Below are positions 9,001-16,756 of a stretch of DNA of 64,000 nt, one piece after another (positions within the stretch are counted from its first letter, which is position 1; each line of letters opens with the position of its first letter). The stretch is from JAMXLO01 sp035492535 (lineage in GTDB: Bacteria > Pseudomonadota > Alphaproteobacteria > Acetobacterales > Acetobacteraceae), in NCBI GenBank assembly GCA_035492535.1, contig DATJJM010000006.1, positions 1-64,000 of the forward strand. The letters run 5' to 3'. The notes beneath the pieces are model-generated. The model had not been told where the DNA came from and made no database searches. It worked only from the letters and a program-made list of their open reading frames with translations. The position numbers and the translations under genes were made by a program.

Positions 9001-9744
9001 GCGCTCACCGGCACGCCGACAGCACCGACTGCTGCGACCGCGACCAACACGACGCAACTTGCCACGACCGCGTTCGTGAAAGCACAGGGCTACGCACCGC
9101 TCAACGCGCCAGTCTTCACTGGGGCTGTTCAAGTCACCGGCGCAGGAAGCCAGCTATCGATCATCGGGAACACCAGCTCATCGCTCTTTATGTCGAAGTC
9201 TGCGAGCGGCCAGAGCAACGTCATCAGCGGCTATACCGGCGCCACCACCCAGCGATGGGCGATCAACCTGGGGGACAATACGACTGAAAGCGGCAGCAAC
9301 GCCGGGTCGGACTTCTCCATCGCCCGCTACACCGACGCCGGCGTCTTGAACGGCGTGCCGTTCCTCATCAATCGCGCCACTGGCAACACCACGGTCACCG
9401 GCAACTTCCTCGCGACGGGCACGGTCAGCGGCAACGGCGCCTACATCAACACCTCCGATCGGCGTCTCAAAGTGGACATCGCCGACACCGACCGCGGGCT
9501 GCTCGAGATCATGCAGCTGCGGCCCGTTAGTTTCAGACGTAAGCGCATGACAGACGGTCCCCTCGAGCTCGGTTTCATCGCGCAGGAATTGCGAGACGTG
9601 ATCCCTGAGGCTGTGGGGCCCACTGACGACCTCGAGGATCCAACCCTCGGCATCATGCTCGATCCGATTGTCGCGGCCCTGGTGAACGGCATGAAAGCGC
9701 TGGCCGCGCGCGTGCAACACCTTGAAGGAAGGACACTCCACTGA
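6049..9744 (+). CDS. Long tail fibre/spike with C-terminal S74 chaperone (1231 aa)
   Basis: Starts at ATG 6049 (MADVLRIKRRAAAGAAG), a paralogue of the preceding gene's N-terminus. The shaft carries repeats of three kinds: APLASPTFTGVPAAPTAAPGT units, VxSFNxRTGxVTL units, and three copies of a DLSxHIALxGTTxGxSVTS module. The C-terminal ~95 residues begin near 1136 with SDRRLKVDI and contain LRPVSFRRK and ELGFIAQELRDVIPEAV, the intramolecular chaperone/auto-protease (peptidase S74) that helps trimerise fibres and cleaves itself off before the conserved Ser. A nearly identical ~80 bp repeat occurs at 6432-6514 and 7803-7885. Confidence 0.9.
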   Translation: MADVLRIKRRAAAGAAGPPSSLAASELAYNERTDILYYGSGNSVGLATTIIPIAGPGAFLGLGGGSLIGGIDFGSALASSVTDLSRHIALYGAAYGFNVTSSRLNVVSGASIFFVSGGADKVTINSLGLTMQSGTALTLAQDPTGAMQAATKQYVDNSPPGEAPNNANAYGRKALAWTPVTDYTRVATDSAFDLNSISGTGAGPYTGYQGVYSIVNQTAGLNFPPGVTTAAVLNLWSSNQGWTNQLSFSQQGLFHRSMSGQGTFRAWEKVVTDTGGNFTFTGVISGPTPAPGTNTTQFATCAFVAAATAASGVQTFNTRSGAVVLTNADVTGVLLPSSTNPLMNGTVAIGTSGTWARADHVHPVDTSRAPLASPTFTGVPAAPTAAPGTSTTQLATCAFVAASAAAGVVSFNGRTGTVTLTSTDVSGASGLLTSGGIVSGPLTLGTNTVSQPLTLNGPTNSALRDIYWQTAGVARWRLHPNSTAESGANVGCDLDLLAYDDSGAAIGTFVARFNRSTGLVTIGNGGLSFGSIVAPGGTTDLSQHIALFGTTYGISVTSSRLNIVSGGGIWFNSVGVDKVVINSTGLTMQSGTTLTLAQDPTGAMQAATKQYVDAGVTSFNTRTGAVTLTAADMTAATALGALTIGSNTASQFLYLNGPAASFRNIRWQTAGVARWQLSANGTAEAGSNAGTDLDLINYDDSGTILLNPVARFTRSTGILTLNGGLLLGAAANISFGSTLASSTTDLSKHIALWGTTIGFSVTSGRMNIVGGTVVFVSGGTDVATITTTGITANTPTATAGTETTALANTLFVARLAAAFAGTAITDADQTLTAAQVGNARIVNISGTLTADRTLTMPLTGTQRNWIIRNGTTGGFNIIVTAGGATTFSIPPAYEIEFWTNGVNLFPTHVLFGGLPTRFGDATRNALLINPGLASAACTLNVSGTGPLQFLVGPTAPTAAPGTNTTQLATCAFATAADTALLVSPALTGTPTAPTAATATNTTQLATTAFVKAQGYAPLNAPVFTGAVQVTGAGSQLSIIGNTSSSLFMSKSASGQSNVISGYTGATTQRWAINLGDNTTESGSNAGSDFSIARYTDAGVLNGVPFLINRATGNTTVTGNFLATGTVSGNGAYINTSDRRLKVDIADTDRGLLEIMQLRPVSFRRKRMTDGPLELGFIAQELRDVIPEAVGPTDDLEDPTLGIMLDPIVAALVNGMKALAARVQHLEGRTLH

Positions 9745-9953
9745 TGACGCAGCAAACACAGCAGCCGCAGGACACCCAGATGCTGCCGGCGATGGTGACA
9801 CTGACGGTTGCTGACTGGGGTCGGGCGATCCAGCTCATCGGCGTCAACCCATGGAACGACGTCAACACGCTCATCGTGAACATCCACCGTCAGGTCAACG
9901 ATGCCGTGGGAGCGCAGACCAGTCGCGAACCGGAGCGTGCCACGTCCGACTGA
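9744..9953 (+). CDS. Small fibre-linked protein (69 aa)
   Basis: The ATG at 9744 overlaps the stop of the S74 fibre (TGATG), so translation is probably coupled. The sequence is a polar Gln-rich head (MTQQTQQPQDTQ) followed by a compact helix-rich part (VTLTVADWGRAIQLIGVNPWNDVNTLIVNIHRQ). It could be a fibre-assembly helper or a small cap protein. No family recognised. Confidence 0.62.
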   Translation: MTQQTQQPQDTQMLPAMVTLTVADWGRAIQLIGVNPWNDVNTLIVNIHRQVNDAVGAQTSREPERATSD

Positions 9954-10022
9954 TCGTCTGAGGTCTTAACGGCGGCCTGACCCGGCGCGGGCCAACACAC
10001 GCAGGGTCGGGAGGCGCTCACA

Positions 10023-11306
10023 GTGGGCATGATCCGCAACGCGGTCTCGACCATAGCGCGCTCGCTTGGTCTGACCGACACACGATTGATCTCATGGCTG
10101 GGCGGCGGACCGACGTGGTCAGGCGAGATTGTGTCGCCCCGCACCGCGCTGGCGATCGGCACAGTCTATGCCTGCGCACGGCTGATTTCGCAGACCATCG
10201 CGACGCTGCCGTGCCAGCTCTACAAGAACGATGACGCCGGCCGCGGCACCCTCGCACGCGACCATCCGCTCTATCTGCTGCTGCACGACCAGCCCAACGC
10301 GGACATGACCGCGGTGACGTTCTGGGAGTGCGTCGTTGTCCACATCCTGCTGTGGGGCAACGCCTACATTCAGATCGAACGCCTCGGCACTCGCGTCGTT
10401 GCGCTGGCGCCGATGGTGCCAGACCGGTTGACCGCACGTCGCAACTCTGACGGATCGGTCACCTACTTCTACTCGTGGTACGGGAAGGTCACTGAGCTCG
10501 ACGAAACCCAGGTGCTGCACATCAAGGGTTTCACCCTCGATGGCATGACGGGATTGTCAATCGTCGGCCAAGCGCGGGAGACGCTGGGCATCTCGATGGC
10601 AGCGGACAAGTCGGCCGCATCGTTCTTCAGAAATGGCATGAAGCCATCGATGGTTTTCACGGTCGACAAGTTCCTGCCAGAGCCGCAACGCAAGCGGTTT
10701 GAAGAAGAAACGAGGGATAAACTGGTCGGCGCAATCAACGCCGGCGGCTGGGCGCTGCTCGAGGGCGGCATGAAGGCCGAAGCGATCTCGATGAAGCCCG
10801 AGGACGCGCAGCTGCTGGCGAGCAGAGCGTTCAGTGTCGAGGAAGTCTGCCGCTGGTTTGGTGTCCAGCCCGTAATGATCGGGCACATGGAAAAATCTAC
10901 CGCCTGGGGCACCGGGCTCGAGCAGATGAACCTCTGGTTTCTAACTTACACTCTGCGTCCGCTGCTGAAGGCGATCGAGCAGGCAATTAGAATGTCGCTG
11001 CTGAACGCCGGTGAGAAGAGCACCTATTACGCCGAGTTCAATGTCGATGCATTGCTGCGCGCCGACAGCGCGGGCCGTGCAGCACTGATGAAGACCATGG
11101 CCGAGAACGGCCTGCGCACGCGTAACGAGCTGCGCGCACTCGACAACGTCGCACCCATGGATGGCGGCGACGACCTCACCGTCCAATCGAACCTCTTGCC
11201 GATCCAGCTGCTCGGCAAGGAAGCGCAGTTCCGCATCCTCAAGCCGCTCGATCCGAACTTCAAACCGAGCGATGCGCAGCCCGGGCAAGAGCCGCCTGCC
11301 AGCTAG
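10023..11306 (+). CDS. Portal protein, HK97 family (427 aa)
   Basis: Dodecameric head vertex through which DNA enters and leaves. The HK97-type features are present: TALAIGTVYACARLISQTIATLP near the N-terminus, HPLYLLLHDQPN, FWECVVVHILLWGNAYIQ, the FTLDGMTGLSIVGQARE segment, and VEEVCRWFGVQPVMIGH, which is strongly conserved in the family. Length is normal. The GTG at 10023 has GGGAGG eight bases upstream; the ATG at 10029 is the alternative. It is followed by protease and capsid genes in standard order. Confidence 0.95.
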   Translation: MGMIRNAVSTIARSLGLTDTRLISWLGGGPTWSGEIVSPRTALAIGTVYACARLISQTIATLPCQLYKNDDAGRGTLARDHPLYLLLHDQPNADMTAVTFWECVVVHILLWGNAYIQIERLGTRVVALAPMVPDRLTARRNSDGSVTYFYSWYGKVTELDETQVLHIKGFTLDGMTGLSIVGQARETLGISMAADKSAASFFRNGMKPSMVFTVDKFLPEPQRKRFEEETRDKLVGAINAGGWALLEGGMKAEAISMKPEDAQLLASRAFSVEEVCRWFGVQPVMIGHMEKSTAWGTGLEQMNLWFLTYTLRPLLKAIEQAIRMSLLNAGEKSTYYAEFNVDALLRADSAGRAALMKTMAENGLRTRNELRALDNVAPMDGGDDLTVQSNLLPIQLLGKEAQFRILKPLDPNFKPSDAQPGQEPPAS

Positions 11307-11316
11307 GAGATCGATC

Positions 11317-12216
11317 ATGTTGTACGACCGGTTCGCAGCGCCGATGGAGGTGCTGTTCGTTGGCGACGGCCAGCCGGGCGCCTTCGAAGGCTATGGCGCG
11401 GTGTTCAACAACACCGACTTTTACGAGAACGTCATCGCGCCTGGTGCCTTCACCGATACGCTCGCGACGCACGCAAGCGCCGGCACAATGCCAGCGATGT
11501 TTGTCGAGCACTCGGCGTTTGAGCTGTTCGGCGATCCGCTGCCGATCGGTGTCTGGCAGGCGATGTCGGAGGACAGCAAGGGCCTGCACGTTAAAGGCAA
11601 GATCAGCGCGCTCGACACCGACCACAGCAAACGCATCATCGGGCTGATGAAGGACAAGGCCATCACCGGCCTGTCCATCGCCTTCAAGGTGCCCGCGGGT
11701 GGCGACGTTCGGTCCAACAAGGCGGGCGAACCGAAGCGCCTCATCAACAAGCTGAACCTATACGCGGTCGATCTGGTGCGTGATCCGGCGAATGCCCAGG
11801 CGCAGGTCACGCATCTCAACTCGATCATGCGCAATGTCGACGCGCAGACCGCAACCGACGCTGTCGCGGCCTGCATGAAGCTGCATCAGACGTCGCTCGC
11901 CGGTCAGAACAGTCCGACCAACGATCAGCGCTCTGCCATGTGGGGCCACCTGTCGGATGCGCATCGCGCGCTGACCGGCCAGGACGTGCCGTTGGGCATG
12001 ACGTTGGCGAAGCCCACCACGATACGCGAGTTCGAAACGTGGCTCCGGGAGGAGTTTCACTTGTCGCATTCGCAAGCCCGAGCCATCGCCGAGCTTGGGT
12101 TCAAAGCGCCTCGGGATGAGGCCGACCAATTGGCGGCAAGCGAGCTGCGGTCGGAGACGCTCAAGCAGCTGTCGACGCTCGCAGCTGATCTCTCCCTCAT
12201 CTCCAGCAAAAGGTAG
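11317..12216 (+). CDS. Prohead protease, U35/HK97 type (299 aa)
   Basis: Starts at ATG 11317 with AGGAGA six bases upstream. The herpesvirus-assemblin-like fold is indicated by GYGAVFNNTDFYENVIAPGAF, a catalytic His at residue 65 (FVEHSAFELFG) and a catalytic Ser at 120 (ITGLSIAFKV), followed by LYAVDLVRDPANAQAQV. The last ~110 residues form a helical extension rich in charged residues, longer than the bare protease and possibly a scaffold segment. It processes the capsid delta domain during maturation and lies directly between portal and capsid genes. Confidence 0.92.
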   Translation: MLYDRFAAPMEVLFVGDGQPGAFEGYGAVFNNTDFYENVIAPGAFTDTLATHASAGTMPAMFVEHSAFELFGDPLPIGVWQAMSEDSKGLHVKGKISALDTDHSKRIIGLMKDKAITGLSIAFKVPAGGDVRSNKAGEPKRLINKLNLYAVDLVRDPANAQAQVTHLNSIMRNVDAQTATDAVAACMKLHQTSLAGQNSPTNDQRSAMWGHLSDAHRALTGQDVPLGMTLAKPTTIREFETWLREEFHLSHSQARAIAELGFKAPRDEADQLAASELRSETLKQLSTLAADLSLISSKR

Positions 12217-12222
12217 GACACC

Positions 12223-13425
12223 ATGGCTGCTGACCCCAATCCCGAGGTCGAACTCAAGAACCTTGCCGTCGATCTGAAAAAGGCGACCGACGAAGTCAAA
12301 ACCTTCGCCGAAAAGGCCGAGACCGAGATGAAGAACCTCGGCACCATCACGCAGGAGACCAAGGACAAGGCCGATAAGGCGCTGACCGAAATGAACACGA
12401 TCAGCGAGCGCCTCACCGCGGTGGAGCAGAAGATGGTTCGCCGTGGCGGACCGGGCGACGAGGAGCTGAAGACGCTCGGCGACCTCGTGGTCGAGAATGC
12501 TGCCGTCAAGGGCCTGATGGAGACCAAGAACGGGCAAGCCCGCGTCGCCATCGAGCTGAAGGACATCACCTCGGGCAATCCCACCGTCGGTGCCGGCCGC
12601 TCGCCGTCAACCTCGTTGGTGCAGGCCGATCGCGTCGGCATGGTGACGCCACCGATGCGGCAGATGGTGGTGCGGAACCTGATCACGCCCGGGACCACGT
12701 CGTCGAACGCGATAGAGTACGCGGTGGAAACCGACGACCCGAACGTGACCGGCGCTGCGGTGGTGTCGGAAGGCCAGCTCAAGCCGCAGAGCAACATCAC
12801 CTTCGATCTGAAATCGACCCCGGTGCGCACGATCGCGCATTTCATGAAAGCCTCGCGGCAGATCATGGACGATGCGCCGCAGCTGCGGAGCATCATCGAC
12901 GGTCGGTTGACCTATGGCTTGCAGTTCGTCGAGGAAGGCGAGCTGCTCTACGGCGACGGCACCGGCCAGCACATCCTCGGGATCGTCCCCCAGGCCTCGG
13001 CCTATGCACCAGCCTTCGCGCCCACCAACCCGACGCCGATCGACCAGCTCCGACTGGCGTCACTGCAGGCGACGCTCGCACTGTATCCGGCAAGTGGCTA
13101 CGTGCTGCACCCGACCGATTGGGGCCGCATCGAGCTGACCAAGGATCTGCAGGGCCGCTACATCGTCGGTGACCCGACTGGTCTGCTTGGCAAGCGTTTG
13201 TGGAACCTTCCGGTGGTCGATACGCAGGCCATGCAGGTCGGCAAGTTCTTGACTGGCGCGTTCCAATTGGGTGCACAGATCTTCGATCGGATGTCGATCG
13301 AGATCCTCATCTCGACGGAAAACGCCGACGACTTCGTGCGCAACATGATCACCATCCGCGGTGAAGAACGCCTCACCCTGGCGGTCTACAGGCCTGCAGC
13401 ATTCATCTACGGCACGCTGCCCTGA
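12223..13425 (+). CDS. Major capsid protein, HK97 fold (400 aa)
   Basis: Residues 1 to ~85 are a highly charged coiled coil (VELKNLAVDLKKATDEVKTF...), the delta/scaffold domain normally removed by the prohead protease. The HK97 core follows with IEYAVETDD, TFDLKSTPVRTIAHFMKASRQIMDDAPQL, LLYGDGTGQHILGI, GYVLHPTDWGRIELTKD and a C-terminal ERLTLAVYRPAAFIYGTLP. Length and order are normal for the family. It forms the icosahedral shell. The stop overlaps the next ATG (TGATG). Confidence 0.95.
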   Translation: MAADPNPEVELKNLAVDLKKATDEVKTFAEKAETEMKNLGTITQETKDKADKALTEMNTISERLTAVEQKMVRRGGPGDEELKTLGDLVVENAAVKGLMETKNGQARVAIELKDITSGNPTVGAGRSPSTSLVQADRVGMVTPPMRQMVVRNLITPGTTSSNAIEYAVETDDPNVTGAAVVSEGQLKPQSNITFDLKSTPVRTIAHFMKASRQIMDDAPQLRSIIDGRLTYGLQFVEEGELLYGDGTGQHILGIVPQASAYAPAFAPTNPTPIDQLRLASLQATLALYPASGYVLHPTDWGRIELTKDLQGRYIVGDPTGLLGKRLWNLPVVDTQAMQVGKFLTGAFQLGAQIFDRMSIEILISTENADDFVRNMITIRGEERLTLAVYRPAAFIYGTLP

Positions 13426-13667
13426 TGCTGATGGAGGCCCTCAAGCCGTGGATCAACCGCGACCACGAGGGCGTGGTGCATCCAGGCCAGCGTTTTTACG
13501 CTCATGGCATCCGCGCCACTGAGCTGGAACTCGCTGGTCTGGCTGTTCCTGTGCTGGACGAAGACGACACCATCAAGGTCGTTGCGGACACTCCGCCTGC
13601 GCCGGCCAAAAAGGCGAAGCCGGATGGCAAAAAGCCTGTTCATCGTCGGCCCTTGGGGGCTCGGTGA
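13425..13667 (+). CDS. Small head-associated protein (80 aa)
   Basis: Coupled to the capsid gene by TGATG. It begins with a short beta segment (VVHPGQRFYAHGIRATELELAGLAVPV) followed by a lysine/proline-rich basic tail. The tail codons overlap the start of the glycosyltransferase at 13624. Small proteins of this type right after the capsid gene are common in Rhizobiales phages, but the role is not known to me; decoration or DNA contact is conceivable. Confidence 0.6.
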   Translation: MLMEALKPWINRDHEGVVHPGQRFYAHGIRATELELAGLAVPVLDEDDTIKVVADTPPAPAKKAKPDGKKPVHRRPLGAR

Positions 13668-14550
13668 TAGCATCTATGTCAGGCCGTTCATCGCGGCCAC
13701 GGCGCAGCGCCGGGATGTCTACTACGAAACACCGTGGCCCGAACTGTTTCACGATCTACCGCTGCGGCTCGTGCGCGGCCAGCGACGGTTGCGGACTCAG
13801 ATGCGCAACCTCGCGCGTACGCGCCAGGAGCAATGGTTCAGGCCACCGGATGACGCCAGGACGATAAGGCTCGGCTACGGCGTGCTCGAGGTGGCGAACG
13901 GCAACGTGGCCACCGCGATGGAGATCAAGCTACCGCCGCTCAACAAGCTGAACCCGGTGTGGGATCTACCAGAGCTCGGCAAATGCCCGTTCGACACCGG
14001 CGGTGCACCGCTGGCGATCATCAGACCGGTGATGCGCCGCATCGAGTGGGATAACGAGGCGCGCAACCCGTATCCGCAATACGTCGACGAGATCGCCGGC
14101 GACCTGAAGGCCCGCGGCTTCGCCACCGTCGTCATCGCCGATCTCAAGCACGGTTACGAATGGATCGAGGGCGGCCGACTGCCGCCGCACAACGTCGCGC
14201 TGACCAATGGCGAGCTGTCGGTGCGGCAACTGCTCGCCGCGGTGCGCGATGCCGCAGTCGTCGTCGGCCCGGTGGGCTGGATCGTGCCTGCCGCCATCGC
14301 CCTGCACACCCGCGCTTTCATCATCCTCGGTGGCAACGGCGGGATGAACGCACCGGAGAAGATCATCGACCCGCGCATGGACGCCAAGCGCATCGGTTTC
14401 GCAACGCCGGAAAGGTTCTGCTTATGCACGGACATGCGCCATCGCTGCGACAAGCGGATCCCAGATCTTGGCCAGCAGTGGCAGTCCTGGATGCGAAGCG
14501 TGCGCCTGCCGGTCCCACGCTCTTCCGCCAGCTCGCGGCGCAGCGACTGA
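13624..14550 (+). CDS. Glycosyltransferase family 9-like protein (308 aa)
   Basis: I chose the ATG at 13624 (MAKSLFIVGPWGLGDSIYVRPF), which gives the GT9/heptosyltransferase-like first Rossmann strand and glycine turn. The C-terminal half has the nucleotide-sugar-binding landmarks: LTNGELSVRQLLAAVRDAA, VVVGPVGWIVPAAIALHTRAFIILGG and a late Cys-rich CLCTDMRHRCDKRIPD. GT9 enzymes transfer sugars from nucleotide donors. In this position, between capsid and connector, it could decorate virion proteins, modify the host surface or act on DNA; the target cannot be read from sequence. It overlaps the following methyltransferase. Confidence 0.72.
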   Translation: MAKSLFIVGPWGLGDSIYVRPFIAATAQRRDVYYETPWPELFHDLPLRLVRGQRRLRTQMRNLARTRQEQWFRPPDDARTIRLGYGVLEVANGNVATAMEIKLPPLNKLNPVWDLPELGKCPFDTGGAPLAIIRPVMRRIEWDNEARNPYPQYVDEIAGDLKARGFATVVIADLKHGYEWIEGGRLPPHNVALTNGELSVRQLLAAVRDAAVVVGPVGWIVPAAIALHTRAFIILGGNGGMNAPEKIIDPRMDAKRIGFATPERFCLCTDMRHRCDKRIPDLGQQWQSWMRSVRLPVPRSSASSRRSD

Positions 14551-15134
14551 CCTGGCTGCCTGAACTCGGCGTCGGCTACTACGACATCGCGGATCCGCTC
14601 GAGCCCTACGACGTTCGCTACTTCGCCAAGTACGTCGGGTATCGCGACACCGACCTGGGGCGACGCCTGACCCAGTGCCGCGTCGATCTGGTGGACCGCC
14701 ACTGGGACCGGCCCGTGGTCGATATCGGCATCGGCGCCGGCGCCTTCGTGCAGGCCAGGGCGAACACCCGCGGCTATGACGTCAATCCGGCGGGCGTGCA
14801 GTGGCTGCGCGAGCGCGATCTCTATTGCGACCCCTACAGCGAGGCTGTGGCGGCCATCACGCTGTGGGACGTGCTCGAGCACATTCCCGACTTCGACCGC
14901 CTCCTGGCACGCGTGACGTCCCGCGTGTTCGTGTCCATGCCGGTGTTCGGTGGGCCGAAGGAGGTGCTGACGTCCAAGCACTTCAGACCGGACGAGCATT
15001 GCTGGTACTTCACCAGCTTCGGCTTCCTGGCCGTGATGCGCATGCTCGGCTGGGAGCTGCTCGAGCACAACGAAGAGGAAAGCAGGCTCGGCCGCGACGG
15101 CATCGCCTCATTCGCGTTCCAGCGGTTCGCCTGA
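14478..15134 (+). CDS. Class I SAM-dependent methyltransferase (218 aa)
   Basis: Rossmann methyltransferase with motif I VVDIGIGAGAF (about residues 80-90), an acidic partner in RGYDVNPAGVQWL, motif IV LWDVLEHIPDFDRLL and the later FRPDEHCWYFTSFGFLAVM, typical of 'methyltransf_23'-like enzymes often paired with glycosyltransferases. I use the GTG at 14478 because it minimises the overlap with the glycosyltransferase; an ATG at 14424 is in frame upstream. Substrate unknown. The pairing suggests it methylates a sugar placed by its neighbour. Confidence 0.75.
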   Translation: MAVLDAKRAPAGPTLFRQLAAQRLTWLPELGVGYYDIADPLEPYDVRYFAKYVGYRDTDLGRRLTQCRVDLVDRHWDRPVVDIGIGAGAFVQARANTRGYDVNPAGVQWLRERDLYCDPYSEAVAAITLWDVLEHIPDFDRLLARVTSRVFVSMPVFGGPKEVLTSKHFRPDEHCWYFTSFGFLAVMRMLGWELLEHNEEESRLGRDGIASFAFQRFA

Positions 15135-15796
15135 TGTCGATGCGCTCGGTCACCACCGTCATCACGAAGGCGACCAATCGCGACCTGACGACGCTTGCGA
15201 CCGCAAAGGAGGAGCTCGGCATCACCGGCTCCAAATATGACAGCCGGCTGAAGCGCTGGATCAAGGAAGAGAGCGCCGCGGTCGAACGCTATTGCGGGCG
15301 GCGGCTGATCAAAGAGACGCTGCAGCAGGTCTTCACCGGCTACATCCATCAGACCGATCTGGTGCTGGTGCTGTGGCCAGTCACCGAGGTGATCTCGGTC
15401 ACCTGGGATAGCACGGTGCTGACGCCCGACCAGTGGCTGCTCGATGGCGAGGCCGGTCTGCTGCGCCGGTTCGACCCAGACCAGGGCTGCTGGATCCCGT
15501 GGTTCGATTACCCCTACTACATGCACGGCTACGGCTACCCGTATCCGCACATGGTCACCGTGCAATACACCGGTGGCTACACGCTCGGCGACGATCTGCC
15601 GCCCGACATCGAGGCCGCAGTGCTGATGCAGCTGAACGTGCGGAAGTCGGCCGGCACGCGCGATCCAACGATCAGGACCGAGACCGTGCCGAACGTGCTG
15701 TCGACGACGTATTTCGGTGGCACGCCCGGCGAGAACGCAGCGATTGTGCCCGCGGCCGCGTCGCGTCTCGAGGCCTATCGCGAGCAACGGCTGTGA
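15134..15796 (+). CDS. Head-tail connector, gp6-like (220 aa)
   Basis: The pattern LTTLATAKEELGITGSKYDSRLKRWI, ESAAVERYCGRR and LPPDIEAAVLMQLNVRKSAGTRDPTIRTETVPNVLS is that of the gp6/gp15-like adaptor ring that binds below the portal. A strand-rich middle section (VLVLWPVTEVISVTWDSTVL) with a Tyr/Pro/Gly-rich loop (DYPYYMHGYGYPYPH) is inserted. TGATG overlap with the methyltransferase and GTGA overlap with the next gene show tight coupling. Confidence 0.82.
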   Translation: MSMRSVTTVITKATNRDLTTLATAKEELGITGSKYDSRLKRWIKEESAAVERYCGRRLIKETLQQVFTGYIHQTDLVLVLWPVTEVISVTWDSTVLTPDQWLLDGEAGLLRRFDPDQGCWIPWFDYPYYMHGYGYPYPHMVTVQYTGGYTLGDDLPPDIEAAVLMQLNVRKSAGTRDPTIRTETVPNVLSTTYFGGTPGENAAIVPAAASRLEAYREQRL

Positions 15797-15972
15797 GGGC
15801 GTTCCGCCAGGACGAGCCTGTCGTCATCCACTGCGAGAACTGCGAGCCGGAAGCAGCGCGTGTGGTGTCGGTTGGGCCGCGCTGCCCCGAGTGCGGCAAT
15901 CGCACCTATCGCGTGCAGACCGAAGCGATGCTCGTCGAGTGCTGCTCATCAATCCTGCGCCCCGTGAACTGA
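15793..15972 (+). CDS. Zinc-ribbon mini-protein (59 aa)
   Basis: The GTG at 15793 overlaps the connector stop. Two CxxC pairs (HCENC... and RCPECGN) about 17 residues apart form a classical zinc ribbon, and there is a third Cys pair near the end (VECCSS). It may be a small structural or nucleic-acid-binding protein of the neck region. No family name recognised. Confidence 0.65.
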   Translation: MRAFRQDEPVVIHCENCEPEAARVVSVGPRCPECGNRTYRVQTEAMLVECCSSILRPVN

Positions 15973-15982
15973 GAGGCTTCTG

Positions 15983-16420
15983 ATGCTGCAATCGACAGAG
16001 GTCTATGCCCTCCAGGGCACGGACACGCTCGACTTTCAGATCACGGCACCCGGCACAATGACCGGCGAGTGGACGGCCGGACTCGAGGGTATGCAATCCG
16101 TCGCCGTCGAGCTCCGCTTTCTGTGGGGGTCCGGTGGCACCACGGTGAAGGCCCTGGTGCAGTCAGCGATGGGCCCCGATGGCCCGGCCTATGACATCGC
16201 CCAGGTCACGTTCGATGTCGTCGCACGCACCGTGATGTTCGAGCTGTATGCAGGCACCACGGATCTCGTCGATCCTGGTGTCGGCGGCATCGATGCCAGC
16301 GGCAATCCCGAGACCGATGGCCTGCTGTGCAATGTGCTCGGCGATCGACTGCGTCTGGTGGCGATCGTCACCGGCAGTTACCTCAACACGGTTCTGTCCG
16401 CGCGCGTGCTGCCGAAATGA
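15983..16420 (+). CDS. Putative neck or decoration protein (145 aa)
   Basis: An all-beta-looking protein with acidic and glycine-rich turns (DTLDFQITAPGTMTGEWTAGLEG, DPGVGGIDASGNPETDG). GAGAGG lies upstream of ATG 15983. The stop overlaps the next ATG (ATGA at 16417-16420). Its place between the gp6-like connector and the probable stopper suggests head-tail completion or a capsid decoration role. No specific family recognised. Confidence 0.6.
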   Translation: MLQSTEVYALQGTDTLDFQITAPGTMTGEWTAGLEGMQSVAVELRFLWGSGGTTVKALVQSAMGPDGPAYDIAQVTFDVVARTVMFELYAGTTDLVDPGVGGIDASGNPETDGLLCNVLGDRLRLVAIVTGSYLNTVLSARVLPK

Positions 16421-16752
16421 ACGCTGACGGCGTCATACGCGCGCTCACCACGCAAGGTGAGATCGTCACTGTCAAACGGCTGACCGGCACGCGCCAGGTC
16501 GCGTTCAGTGTCGACTGCCTCGCGTTCGTGGAGATCGGCGTCGAATCGGTCCTGGTGGGCTCGGTGCAGCAGACCGCTGACAAGATCACGCTGACCGATC
16601 GCGAGATGAACGAAAAGCAGTGGCCGAAGCCACCGCGCCAGGGCGACCAGATCGTGTTCAGCGACGGCACCACACGCACGATGCAGGGTCGCGCGGACGT
16701 AAGACGTGTCGCCGAGGATCTCGTCTACTTCATCAAGACGCTCGGCGGCTGA
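16417..16752 (+). CDS. Putative head-closure/stopper protein (111 aa)
   Basis: A small beta-barrel-like protein with a regular strand pattern (GEIVTVKRLTGTRQVAF, ESVLVGSVQQTADKITLTDREM, GDQIVFSDGTTRTMQG, LVYFIKTLGG). The size, the 'LTDREM...PRQGDQIVF' arrangement and the gene order (connector, this gene, tail terminator) fit the head-tail joining stopper group (SPP1 gp16-like). Coupled by ATGA to the gene before it. Confidence 0.62.
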   Translation: MNADGVIRALTTQGEIVTVKRLTGTRQVAFSVDCLAFVEIGVESVLVGSVQQTADKITLTDREMNEKQWPKPPRQGDQIVFSDGTTRTMQGRADVRRVAEDLVYFIKTLGG

Positions 16753-16756
16753 TGCG

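Noticed and set aside
3999..9801. Very long minus-strand frames opposite the tail-fibre genes
   Set aside because: Arg/Gly/His-rich shadow translations of GC-rich repeats with no ribosome sites; the plus frames carry clear fibre domains.
14424..14477. Upstream ATG start for the methyltransferase
   Set aside because: Its first residues (HGHAPSLRQADPRSWP) look like out-of-frame glycosyltransferase sequence; GTG 14478 gives a cleaner start, though not proven.
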